DNA of 8,241 nt from Clostridiales bacterium UBA3277 (GCA_002362145.1 DETX01000125.1:577-8817); one strand, 5' to 3'. Positions 1-5,543 are shown, counted from the first letter of the stretch. The notes: generated by a model not told the origin, from the letters alone. Made by a program: numbers and translations.

Positions 1-641
1 TTGTGGAACCGGGTCACCAGCACCGTGCGGACCCGCCGCTCCCGGGCAAGCTGCAGCACCTGCAGGCCGCTGGTGGTGGCGCCGGAATAGGAGAAGAGGA
101 CAATGACGTCCCGCTGGTCCATGGTGGCGACAGCGGAGAGCTGGCTGTGGGCGTCGGTGACGGGGAAAAACTTCCCGGTCACCGTGGAAAACAGGTGGCA
201 GCACTCCTGGGCCACGATCATGCTCCCGCCGGAGCCCATGCACAGAATCCGGGGGGCATCCTCAAAAAATTCCACCGCCCGAAGGAGCTTTTCCGGCTCC
301 GCCAGCTCCACGGTTTGGCGGATGGCGTCGGCGGAGAGCTGCCCGGCCTTGGCGCAGCGGCCCTGGATGGTGTCCGGGTCCTGATCTCTAGGCTGCTGGG
401 CAGCGGCGGCGGAATACTTGGCAATTTCGATCTTAAAGGCGTTGAAGCCCTTGAGCTTGAGGCTCCGGCAGAATCGGGAGACGGTGGCCTCGGCGGTGCC
501 GCACTCGTCGGCCAGCTGGGTGATAGACATGAACTGGACCTGGTCGTGGTTGCCCAGGACATAGTCCGCCACCTTCCGCTCCGCGGCGGTGAGATGGTAG
601 TAAGAAGCGTGAATGCGCTCTAAAATGTTCTGCTCCTCCAT
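1..641 (-). CDS. RpiR-family transcriptional regulator (HTH + SIS domain), C-terminus missing
   Basis: A transcription factor that probably senses a phosphorylated or amino sugar through its SIS domain and controls this locus. The reading frame starts at the ATG at 639-641, seven bases after an AAAGGGG ribosome binding site, and remains open to the left edge, giving 213 complete codons. RpiR proteins are usually about 280 residues, so roughly the last quarter lies outside. Residues 1-75 form the HTH_6 domain, with the recognition region around 39-70 (SITQLADECGTAEATVSRF, then KGFNAFK). Residues about 118-213 are a SIS domain with MGSGGS at 135-140 and the sugar-phosphate loop SYSG at 184-187. 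It lies 90 bases downstream of the epimerase gene on the same strand with no promoter seen between, so the two are probably co-transcribed. RpiR-type NanR regulators are known in sialic acid loci of Clostridium, Streptococcus and Staphylococcus. Calling this one NanR is inference from context; the family is certain, the effector is not. Confidence 0.93.
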   Translation of the reverse strand, partial: MEEQNILERIHASYYHLTAAERKVADYVLGNHDQVQFMSITQLADECGTAEATVSRFCRSLKLKGFNAFKIEIAKYSAAAAQQPRDQDPDTIQGRCAKAGQLSADAIRQTVELAEPEKLLRAVEFFEDAPRILCMGSGGSMIVAQECCHLFSTVTGKFFPVTDAHSQLSAVATMDQRDVIVLFSYSGATTSGLQVLQLARERRVRTVLVTRFH

Positions 642-697
642 GGGTTGGCCCCTTTCGCATAGATAATCACCGGGTGGTTCGGCGGCGTTTTGGAAAT

Positions 698-723
698 GCC
701 CGGGGCGGTCCGCCGCCCCGGGC
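698..723. repeat. Perfect GC-rich inverted repeat between the epimerase and regulator genes
   Basis: An 11-base-pair perfect stem (arms 698-708 and 713-723, left arm GCCCGGGGCGG) encloses a four-base loop. It begins nine bases beyond the epimerase stop codon. On the minus-strand transcript it is followed by AUUUCC and an A-run, not a U-run, so it is not a standard intrinsic terminator. It could protect the 3' end of the upstream message, mark a processing site, or reduce read-through into the regulator gene. Confidence 0.6.
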
Positions 724-731
724 AGGTTGGC

Positions 732-1931
732 TTATTCGCTTAAAAGCTGGCCCATCATCTGGTCCACCAGAATCAGGCAGCGGGGGACATGGAAGGGACC
801 CTTGAAGGTGGAACCCTTGCAGGCCGGCTGGGTGGGCAGACCGTCCCGGCGGAGATAGCCGTACCACTCGCCGTACTCGTCGGCAAAGTGGGCCTTGCAG
901 TAATCGAGAATCTGATAGAAGATATCCAGATACTTTTCGTCCCGGGTGTCCCGGTAGATCATGAGGGAGGCGATGAGGGCCTCGTTGTGGGGCCACCACA
1001 GCTTCATGTCGTGCTCATAGGCCTCGGGAGGATTGCCCAGGCAGTCCATGAAGTAGAGGATGCCGCCGTACTCTTGATCCCAGCCCATGGAGAAGGCCAT
1101 GTCAAAGACATGGATGGCCTTTTCGTGGAGCTGCTGGTCGCCGGTCTCATTGGCGTAGTCCATGAGGAACCAGGAGCACTCGATGTCGTGGCCGGGGTTG
1201 ACCATCCGACCCTCGGTGATGTCCAGGCGGGGGGTGCCGTCGGGAGCCACGTTTTCCAGGGTGCACTTGAGGTCGGGCTTGACATGGTAGGCGAAAATGT
1301 CGTGGATGCACTCCTTGGCCCGCTCATCATAGAGGGCGGCGTTCTCCGGGTCTACCCGCTTCATCACGCCGGTGACGTTGAGAATGATCATGGGAATGCC
1401 CAGGGCCCGGCCGGTGCGGGTCTCGGGGATGGTCTTGGGACCCATGCCGGTGGGGTCGGGCATGCCGTGGTTTAAGTCCCAGTACAGATCATAGGCCCGG
1501 CGGGCACGGAGCAGATGCTCCTTTTCTCCGGTGATGCCGTAATATTCGGCGTTGGCGATGCAGTAGAAGGCCTCGCTGAAGCAGTAGCGGCGCTGGCGCA
1601 GGGGCTTGCCGTCCCCGGTGACGGTGAAGTACAGCCGCCCGCCGGCGTTATGGTTGATGCAGTGGTCCTCCAGGAAGTCCAGGCAGCTCTTGGAGGCCTC
1701 CAGCCACTCCTGGCGCACGCCGTAGACATGGCACAGGTAGGCGTAGGTCCAGCCGCAGCGGCCCTGCATCCACACGCTCTTGTCGGTGGAGTAGATCTTG
1801 CCCTTCCGGTCCAGGCAGGTGTAGATGCCGCCGTGTTCCTTGTCCATGCCGTTTTTCAGCCAGAAGTCGGCGACGCCCTGGAGCTGAGACTGAATCCACT
1901 GACGTTCTTTAAGCATTTTTTGACGATCCAT
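732..1931 (-). CDS. N-acylglucosamine 2-epimerase (AGE/RENBP family), ManNAc to GlcNAc
   Basis: A 399-residue cytoplasmic epimerase of the (alpha/alpha)6-barrel AGE family. It interconverts N-acetylmannosamine and N-acetylglucosamine, the step after sialic acid lyase. The residues known as catalytic in this family can be seen: Arg58 in WMQGR, His248 in NPGHDIE, His315 and Glu317 in WWPHNEA, and His381 in KGPFHVPR. The C-terminal half (EYGEWYGYL, then the KGPFHVPR segment) closely resembles mammalian RENBP, favouring this over the related cellobiose 2-epimerases. Length is normal for the family. The ATG at 1929-1931 follows an AGGAGG site with an eight-base spacer. The gene has its own promoter and is probably the first gene of an operon with the RpiR regulator. 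It uses the AGE-type enzyme rather than the phosphate-specific NanE, so free ManNAc need not be phosphorylated first. Confidence 0.93.
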   Translation of the reverse strand: MDRQKMLKERQWIQSQLQGVADFWLKNGMDKEHGGIYTCLDRKGKIYSTDKSVWMQGRCGWTYAYLCHVYGVRQEWLEASKSCLDFLEDHCINHNAGGRLYFTVTGDGKPLRQRRYCFSEAFYCIANAEYYGITGEKEHLLRARRAYDLYWDLNHGMPDPTGMGPKTIPETRTGRALGIPMIILNVTGVMKRVDPENAALYDERAKECIHDIFAYHVKPDLKCTLENVAPDGTPRLDITEGRMVNPGHDIECSWFLMDYANETGDQQLHEKAIHVFDMAFSMGWDQEYGGILYFMDCLGNPPEAYEHDMKLWWPHNEALIASLMIYRDTRDEKYLDIFYQILDYCKAHFADEYGEWYGYLRRDGLPTQPACKGSTFKGPFHVPRCLILVDQMMGQLLSE

Positions 1932-1995
1932 TTGGTATTCCTCCTATTTTGATAGGTTATGTTCGATGCCCGGCCGCCTGCCGACGGTCACGGAT

Positions 1996-2024
1996 ATCAT
2001 AGCATTTTCGAAAATAAATTGCAA
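1996..2024 (-). promoter_or_regulatory. Vegetative (sigma-A type) promoter for the epimerase-regulator operon
   Basis: Read on the minus strand: a TTGCAA -35 (2019-2024), a 17-base spacer and a TATGAT -10 (1996-2001) preceded by TGC, which gives an extended -10. The transcript would start near 1988, leaving a leader of about 57 bases. The spacer holds a 12-base palindrome at 2004-2015. Confidence 0.75.
2004..2015. promoter_or_regulatory. Candidate operator palindrome inside the epimerase promoter
   Basis: ATTTTCGAAAAT is a perfect 12-base palindrome lying between the -35 and -10 boxes of the epimerase promoter, where a bound repressor would block RNA polymerase. Variants of the same motif lie upstream of the transporter promoter (3713-3766). 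The RpiR regulator encoded in this operon is the natural candidate to bind it, which is inference. A-tract DNA alone could explain a short palindrome like this. Confidence 0.45.
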
Positions 2025-2036
2025 TCCAAAAGAAAG

Positions 2037-2051
2037 ATGAAAACGATTTTT
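2037..2051 (+). promoter_or_regulatory. cre-like (CcpA) site between divergent promoters
   Basis: ATGAAAACGATTTTT matches the catabolite-responsive element consensus WTGNAANCGNWNNCW at every defined position but one (T in place of the C near the 3' end). It lies 13 bases upstream of the epimerase -35 and five bases upstream of the -35 of the divergent DUF624 gene, so a bound protein could affect both. CcpA control of sialic acid genes is known in Firmicutes. The match is short and occurs in AT-rich DNA, so chance is possible. Confidence 0.4.
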
Positions 2052-2055
2052 GTCG

Positions 2056-2084
2056 GTGACAGACGGGAAAAGCTGTGATACAAT
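2056..2084 (+). promoter_or_regulatory. Vegetative promoter for the DUF624 gene
   Basis: GTGACA (-35, 2056-2061), a 17-base spacer and TACAAT (-10, 2079-2084) preceded by TGA, giving an extended -10. Transcription would begin near 2091, leaving a leader of only about 23 bases that contains the ribosome binding site. Confidence 0.7.
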
Positions 2085-2113
2085 GGCTCCAAGACATCTA
2101 AGGAGGCGCTTTC

Positions 2114-2764
2114 ATGTTCCGAAATATCCTGAATCCCGACAGCTCGCTGATGCTGACCTTTGCCCACATCACCGACTGTATTTTCCTGAGCCTGTTCTTT
2201 CTGATGGGCTGCGTGCCGGTGGTGACGGCGGGGGCCTCCTTCGCGGCGCTGTATGACGCCAGCTTCCGGGCCTTCCGGCAGCAGAACCGGCACAGTTGGA
2301 GCCGCTTTCTCCAGGTCTACAAGGACAACTGGAAGCAGAGCATCCTGCCCACCCTGGTTTTCTATGTGGGTATTTTCCTGACGGGCAAGGGTGCCATCGC
2401 CCTGTGGAACGCCGCTGTGGCGGGAAACCTCAGCTGGGCTGTTTTCGCGGCGGGGGCGGTGCTGGGGTGCCTGGCCCTGGGGATTCTCGGCGTTTTGTTT
2501 CCCCTGCTGTCCCGGTTTGAAAATTCCTTTTTGGGCCTGCTGAGAAACACGCTGCTCCTGTCCCTGGCAAATCTGCCCAGGACGCTGCTGCTGGGGGCCT
2601 GGAACGCTGTGGTGGTGTACCTGTGCACCCGCTTCATCCTTCCGCTGTTCTTCCTGCCCTCCCTGGGGGCCCTGGTGGGAAGCCTGTTCCTGGAGCCCAT
2701 GTTCCGGCCCTATATGCCGGAGGAGGCCGGGGCGGAGATCAGCCCGGAAAAAACGGAAGATTGA
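2114..2764 (+). CDS. DUF624 / YesL-family membrane protein
   Basis: A 216-residue integral membrane protein with about five hydrophobic segments (near residues 19-45, 78-98, 105-132, 143-170 and 172-194). The family signature is recognisable: CVPVVTAGASFAALYDA at 33-49, FPLLSRFENS at 129-138, and LRNTLLLSLANLPRTLLL at 143-160. The ATG follows TAAGGAGG with a seven-base spacer. The C-terminal tail (MPEEAGAEISPEKTED) is charged and probably cytoplasmic. DUF624 proteins such as Bacillus YesL are often coded beside CUT1-type sugar ABC transporters, but their biochemical role is unknown; an accessory role in import or signalling is only a suggestion. Here it is a one-gene transcription unit, divergent from the epimerase and closed by a strong terminator. 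Family assignment is fairly sure; function is unknown. Confidence 0.85.
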   Translation: MFRNILNPDSSLMLTFAHITDCIFLSLFFLMGCVPVVTAGASFAALYDASFRAFRQQNRHSWSRFLQVYKDNWKQSILPTLVFYVGIFLTGKGAIALWNAAVAGNLSWAVFAAGAVLGCLALGILGVLFPLLSRFENSFLGLLRNTLLLSLANLPRTLLLGAWNAVVVYLCTRFILPLFFLPSLGALVGSLFLEPMFRPYMPEEAGAEISPEKTED

Positions 2765-2768
2765 TCCT

Positions 2769-2797
2769 CTCCCCGCGCTGTGCGCGGGGAGTTTTTT
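2769..2797 (+). terminator. Intrinsic terminator after the DUF624 gene
   Basis: A 10-base-pair perfect stem (CTCCCCGCGC at 2769-2778 with 2782-2791), a three-base loop TGT and six Ts (2792-2797). It begins five bases after the stop codon. The minus-strand side lacks a T-run, so it acts mainly on rightward transcription. The remainder of the convergent gap to 2897 shows nothing recognisable. Confidence 0.93.
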
Positions 2798-2897
2798 GCG
2801 GCGCGAAGCCGGAAAAGGCGGGGAATGTGCCGCATTTCCGCCCCTTTGGGCAGGCGAAAAGGATGGGAAAGCCTCCGGCGCGGAAAAACGTGAAGCC

Positions 2898-3539
2898 TTA
2901 TACCAGGGCGGGGACCAGCTCCGCCAGGGCCTGGGCGAGGCTTGCGTGGCCCTTCCGGGTCAGGTGCATGAAGTCCACCTGGTTAAACTCGGCGATGCCC
3001 TCCGCGTCCAGGAAATGGACCCCCAGGGCGTCGCACTTGGGCTTATAATATTGGGCCAGAACCCGGGACTTTTCCGGGCAGCCCTTGCCCATGGGCTCGT
3101 CCCAGAGACCCTCGCCGATGTGGGGCGGGCAGACCACCAGAATGTTGGGGGTGTTGTTTTTCCAGGCGGGGACGGACATGGCCTTGAGAAGCAGCCGCTC
3201 CAGGCCGATGGCGATGCAGGCGGGGTTCATGCCCAGCCGCTCCTTGACGTCGTTGGTGCCCAGCATGACAATGAGCAGGTCCACCCGCTCATGGCTCATG
3301 AGGACGGAGTAGATGACGTCCAGGGCCGACATGGTCTCGTGGAGGGGGTCGGAAAAGACCGTAGTCCGGCCGGAGAGCCCCTCTTCCAGCACCAGATACT
3401 CCTCCCCCAACGCCTTTTGCAGCAGGCAGGTCCAGCGCTCGTTTTCATTAAAGCGGTCGCCGTGGTCGGCGGTGTCGCCGGGATCGGCGCAGTAGCCGTG
3501 GGTATTGGAATCTCCGAGACAGACGATGTGTTTTTTCAT
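2898..3539 (-). CDS. SGNH/GDSL-family hydrolase (arylesterase-like), possible sialate O-acetylesterase
   Basis: A 213-residue SGNH hydrolase. Block I is GDSN with nucleophile Ser11; block II is EEGLSGRTT at 52-60 with a conserved Gly; block III is GTND at 94-97 with Asn96; block V is DFMH with Asp189 and His192. The EEGL-x-GRTT and MLGTND pair places it in the arylesterase or acyltransferase-like branch rather than among lipases. There is no signal peptide, so it acts in the cytoplasm. The ATG at 3537-3539 is chosen because AGGAGGT lies seven bases upstream; a longer in-frame start at 3611 lacks a comparable site. The gene is divergent from the sialic acid transporter operon and shares its 450-base control region, suggesting that it removes O-acetyl groups from imported sialic acids. 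That role is inference; SGNH enzymes vary widely in substrate, and other acetylated sugars are possible. Confidence 0.88.
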   Translation of the reverse strand: MKKHIVCLGDSNTHGYCADPGDTADHGDRFNENERWTCLLQKALGEEYLVLEEGLSGRTTVFSDPLHETMSALDVIYSVLMSHERVDLLIVMLGTNDVKERLGMNPACIAIGLERLLLKAMSVPAWKNNTPNILVVCPPHIGEGLWDEPMGKGCPEKSRVLAQYYKPKCDALGVHFLDAEGIAEFNQVDFMHLTRKGHASLAQALAELVPALV

Positions 3540-3630
3540 AAGAGGTACCTCCTGATATTTTTTTGGAAGGCGCCGCGATGGGGTGAACCAAGGCCGCGAA
3601 CGCCTGGACATTCTGAGCCAATCTACCCTA

Positions 3631-3658
3631 AGAATATCATTTTTTGAGAGGCCGTCAA
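3631..3658 (-). promoter_or_regulatory. Probable promoter for the SGNH hydrolase gene
   Basis: On the minus strand: TTGACG (-35, 3653-3658), a 16-base spacer and TATTCT (-10, 3631-3636) preceded by TGA, giving an extended -10. The -10 is weak (4 of 6). A GAAACTTTC dyad lies at 3668-3676, ten bases upstream of the -35. Confidence 0.5.
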
Positions 3659-3679
3659 GAGGCCGGAGAAACTTTCGTC

Positions 3680-3691
3680 ATTGTGCAAAAA
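3680..3691 (+). repeat. 12-base direct repeat, upstream copy
   Basis: ATTGTGCAAAAA. An identical copy lies exactly 150 bases downstream at 3830-3841, so the pair brackets the transporter promoter. This copy is roughly 115 bases upstream of the expected transcription start. Confidence 0.5.
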
Positions 3692-3712
3692 TTGGAAGGG
3701 TCCGTTTTGGTG

Positions 3713-3766
3713 ATTTTGGAAAAGGTTTTTATTTCGACAGAATTTTGGAAAATAATTTTCAGAAAA
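3713..3766. promoter_or_regulatory. Cluster of ATTTT-N2/3-AAAA motifs upstream of the transporter promoter
   Basis: Three related near-palindromes: ATTTTGGAAAA at 3713-3723, ATTTTGGAAAAT at 3742-3753 and ATTTTCAGAAAA at 3755-3766. The last ends four bases before the -35 box. The second differs by one base from the perfect palindrome in the epimerase promoter (2004-2015). They may be operators for the locus regulator. They could equally be an UP element or a bent A-tract region that aids a strong promoter. Confidence 0.4.
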
Positions 3767-3769
3767 CGG

Positions 3770-3798
3770 TTGACAAACGGAAAAATGTTGTGTAGTAT
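3770..3798 (+). promoter_or_regulatory. Strong vegetative promoter for the transporter-lyase operon
   Basis: A perfect TTGACA -35 (3770-3775), a 17-base spacer and TAGTAT -10 (3793-3798), downstream of an AT-rich stretch. Transcription is expected near 3805, giving an unusually long leader of about 185 bases before the binding-protein start codon. Confidence 0.85.
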
Positions 3799-3829
3799 CT
3801 TGAGTAGAGAGTCGCAGTCAGATTCCTTG

Positions 3830-3841
3830 ATTGTGCAAAAA
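3830..3841 (+). repeat. 12-base direct repeat, downstream copy
   Basis: Second ATTGTGCAAAAA, inside the transcribed leader at about +26. See the copy at 3680-3691. Position on both sides of a promoter fits a pair of protein-binding sites, but the flanks do not match beyond 12 bases. Confidence 0.5.
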
Positions 3842-3871
3842 ATACAAAATACTGGGAAGCTGAATTTTCAC

Positions 3872-3893
3872 GAAATTGGGCCGGCCCAATTTC
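3872..3893. promoter_or_regulatory. 22-base perfect palindrome in the operon leader
   Basis: The left half is GAAATTGGGCC and the right half is its exact reverse complement, centred on 3882/3883. As DNA it is a good dimer operator with GAAA/TTTC ends, about 67-88 bases downstream of the start point, where a bound repressor would act as a roadblock. As RNA it folds into a nine-base-pair stem with a CCGG loop that abuts the next hairpin. Confidence 0.6.
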
Positions 3894-3919
3894 CTTCTCC
3901 TAAATTCTTAGGAGAAGGA
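3892..3919 (+). promoter_or_regulatory. Leader hairpin carrying an anti-Shine-Dalgarno arm
   Basis: A 12-base-pair perfect stem (3892-3903 with 3908-3919) closed by the loop ATTC. Its left arm contains CTCCTAA (3897-3903), the exact complement of TTAGGAG (3975-3981) in the ribosome binding site of the downstream gene. Its right arm carries the same TTAGGAG (3908-3914). The left arm can therefore pair with either one, the layout of a translational switch. It is followed by no U-run, so it is not a terminator. No known riboswitch class was recognised. Confidence 0.55.
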
Positions 3920-3933
3920 TGCCCCTCTGGCTT

Positions 3934-3953
3934 TTACGGCGAAGGCGCCGTGA
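3934..3953 (+). promoter_or_regulatory. Third leader hairpin
   Basis: Stem ACGGCG/CGCCGT (3936-3941 with 3946-3951) and loop AAGG, extendable outward by a G-U pair and an A-U pair. It stands between the anti-Shine-Dalgarno hairpin and the ribosome binding site at 3976-3982. A run of six As and seven Ts (3964-3976) follows, too far away for a standard terminator. Confidence 0.45.
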
Positions 3954-3989
3954 GCATATCAAGAAAAAATTTTTTTAGGAGGAAACGTA

Positions 3990-5363
3990 ATGAAGAAGTT
4001 TATTGCCCTTCTGCTGACCCTGGTCATGGTTCTGTCTCTGGCAGCCTGCTCTGTCGAAAAGACCGAACCTACCACCACCCAGGCCACGACGGCTGCCACC
4101 GAGAAGCCCGCCGACGACGCCGCCCCCACCGAGGCTGCCGAGCCCGCCGCCGCTTCCGAAATCTCTGTCTGGCTCTATCCCGTAGGCGGCTGGGGCGACG
4201 AGAACAAGGTTAAGCCCCTGGTGGACAAGTTCACCGCTGAGACCGGCATCAAGGTCAACGTCGAATGGCTGGCCTACGCCGACGGCGACGACAAGGTCAA
4301 CACCGCCATCACCGCTGGCAAGGCTCCTGACGTGGTTATGGAAGGTCCCGAGCGTCTGGTTGCTAACTGGGGCGTCAATGGCCACATGGTCAACCTGGCC
4401 GACATGCTGGACGACACCGACCGCGCTGAGATCGCCGAGGCCGCTCTGAAGGCTGGCACCGCCGAGGATGGCTCCGTCTATCTGTACCCCATGTTCCTCA
4501 CCGCCAACTGCATGGCTGTCAACTACACCGCGGTTCAGGAAGCCGGCGCTGCCGACAACATCGACCTGTCTACCCGCCTGTGGAGCGTGGAGCAGTATGA
4601 CGCCACCGTGAAGGCCCTGTACGAGAAGTTCGGCGGCACTGTCACCGCGATCTACTGCGGCGGCCAGGGCGGCGACCAGGGCACCCGTGAGCTCCTGCGT
4701 AACCGCTACGGCACCAAGCTGACCAAGGCCGACTACTCCGGCTACACCTGGAACACCCCCGAGCTCATCAACGCTCTGACCGACTTTGTCGCGATGGACG
4801 GCGTGGACTTTGACGCTTCCATGGTGGGCAGCGACGAGATCAAGAACTTCTATCAGGGCAACCTGAAGATGGTTAACTGCTGGAACGCTGCCCAGCAGCT
4901 GGACCCCAACAGTGCCGGCACCGGCACTGGCAAGACCCTGAACGGCGATGAGATCGTCTACATGTGCTTCCCCACTCAGGACGGCAAGTCCTCCGAGCTG
5001 GGCAGCGGCATCTGGGGCCTGGGCATCTTCGACAACGGAGACGCTGGCCGGATCGCTGCCGCCAAGACCTTCATCAAGTATATGTGCGACTCTGAGAACA
5101 CCGTGCAGGCTGCTGAGATCTCCAACTTCCTGTCCGTCCGGTCCATGGCCGAGGGCGTGGAGATTAAGCCCAGCAACGAGACCCTCGTTGAGTACTGCGA
5201 CCTCATGATCCCCCACCTGGGCGAGTACTACCAGGTCACCAAGGGCTGGGCCGGCGCCCGGACCGAGTGGTGGAACATGCTTCAGGAGATTGGCGCTGGC
5301 GCTGACGTGACTGCCACCGTGGAAGCCCACGAGGCCGTTGCCAATGCCGCTGCCGCTGGCTGA
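3990..5363 (+). CDS. ABC transporter solute-binding lipoprotein (SBP family 1), likely sialic acid receptor
   Basis: A 457-residue extracellular binding protein tethered to the membrane. Residues 1-20 are a lipoprotein signal peptide (MKKF, hydrophobic core, lipobox LAAC with Cys20). A Thr/Ala/Pro/Glu-rich linker runs from about 24 to 57. The remainder is a family 1 solute-binding fold starting at ISVWLYPVGGWGD, with features such as APDVVMEGPE near residue 111 and the NFLSVRS segment late in the protein. It is first in an operon with two CUT1 permeases and a lyase, so sialic acid is the likely ligand, comparable to the pneumococcal SatABC system; chitosugars or other amino sugars cannot be excluded from sequence. 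The ATG follows TAGGAGG with a seven-base spacer. Codon choice is strongly biased (AAG, GGC, GAC), as in a highly expressed gene. A terminator-like hairpin after the gene would keep the receptor in excess over the permeases. Confidence 0.9.
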   Translation: MKKFIALLLTLVMVLSLAACSVEKTEPTTTQATTAATEKPADDAAPTEAAEPAAASEISVWLYPVGGWGDENKVKPLVDKFTAETGIKVNVEWLAYADGDDKVNTAITAGKAPDVVMEGPERLVANWGVNGHMVNLADMLDDTDRAEIAEAALKAGTAEDGSVYLYPMFLTANCMAVNYTAVQEAGAADNIDLSTRLWSVEQYDATVKALYEKFGGTVTAIYCGGQGGDQGTRELLRNRYGTKLTKADYSGYTWNTPELINALTDFVAMDGVDFDASMVGSDEIKNFYQGNLKMVNCWNAAQQLDPNSAGTGTGKTLNGDEIVYMCFPTQDGKSSELGSGIWGLGIFDNGDAGRIAAAKTFIKYMCDSENTVQAAEISNFLSVRSMAEGVEIKPSNETLVEYCDLMIPHLGEYYQVTKGWAGARTEWWNMLQEIGAGADVTATVEAHEAVANAAAAG

Positions 5364-5397
5364 GCGAAATTCGTCAATCGGACATAGAAGGGTTGCG

Positions 5398-5438
5398 CGC
5401 CCCTTCCCCGCATTGCGCGGGGGAAGGGGCGTGTTTTT
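5398..5438 (+). terminator. Terminator-like hairpin between receptor and permease genes
   Basis: A 12-base-pair stem (5398-5409 with 5420-5431), extendable by two pairs past a bulged G, followed by TGTTTTT (T-run 5434-5438). It begins 35 bases after the receptor stop. No promoter was recognised before the next gene, so partial termination is expected, giving more receptor than permease message. Confidence 0.8.
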
Positions 5439-5457
5439 CCGATGGGGGTACCCATGG

Positions 5458-5480
5458 CACGTCCGGCTCCGCCGGACGTG
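5458..5480 (+). repeat. Second perfect stem-loop before the first permease gene
   Basis: CACGTCCGGC (5458-5467) pairs with 5471-5480 around the loop TCC: a perfect 10-base-pair stem. No T-run follows. A smaller ATGGG/CCCAT hairpin lies between it and the terminator (5442-5455). It may shield the 5' end of a processed permease message. Confidence 0.55.
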
Positions 5481-5543
5481 GGACGGGTATCTCCATCTGC
5501 CGTGCGCATCCATGATGATAAAATGTTGAAAGGGGTGCTTTCC

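Noticed and set aside
3..623. Plus-strand open frame opposite the RpiR gene
   Set aside because: The minus-strand frame gives a clear HTH plus SIS regulator with a good ribosome binding site; the plus-strand product has no recognisable domain.
732..1931. Cellobiose 2-epimerase instead of N-acylglucosamine 2-epimerase
   Set aside because: WWPHNEA, the EYGEWYGYL segment and KGPFHVPR match the RENBP/AGE branch, and the neighbouring lyase supplies ManNAc.
2898..3611. Longer start for the SGNH hydrolase
   Set aside because: The extra 24 residues precede the conserved N-terminal strand and Ser motif, and the AGGAGGT site points to the ATG at 3539.
2796..3647. Plus-strand open frame across the SGNH gene
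   Set aside because: Antisense shadow of a gene with all SGNH blocks intact; it also begins inside the convergent intergenic region just after a terminator.
3934..3976. Leader hairpin plus T-run as a transcription attenuator
   Set aside because: The T-run begins 17 bases or more after the stem and directly after an A-run, so it does not fit an intrinsic terminator.
3644..4213. Plus-strand open frame covering the control region and the start of the receptor gene
   Set aside because: It runs through the promoter, palindromes and ribosome binding site and out of frame into the receptor; it is chance openness in AT-rich DNA.
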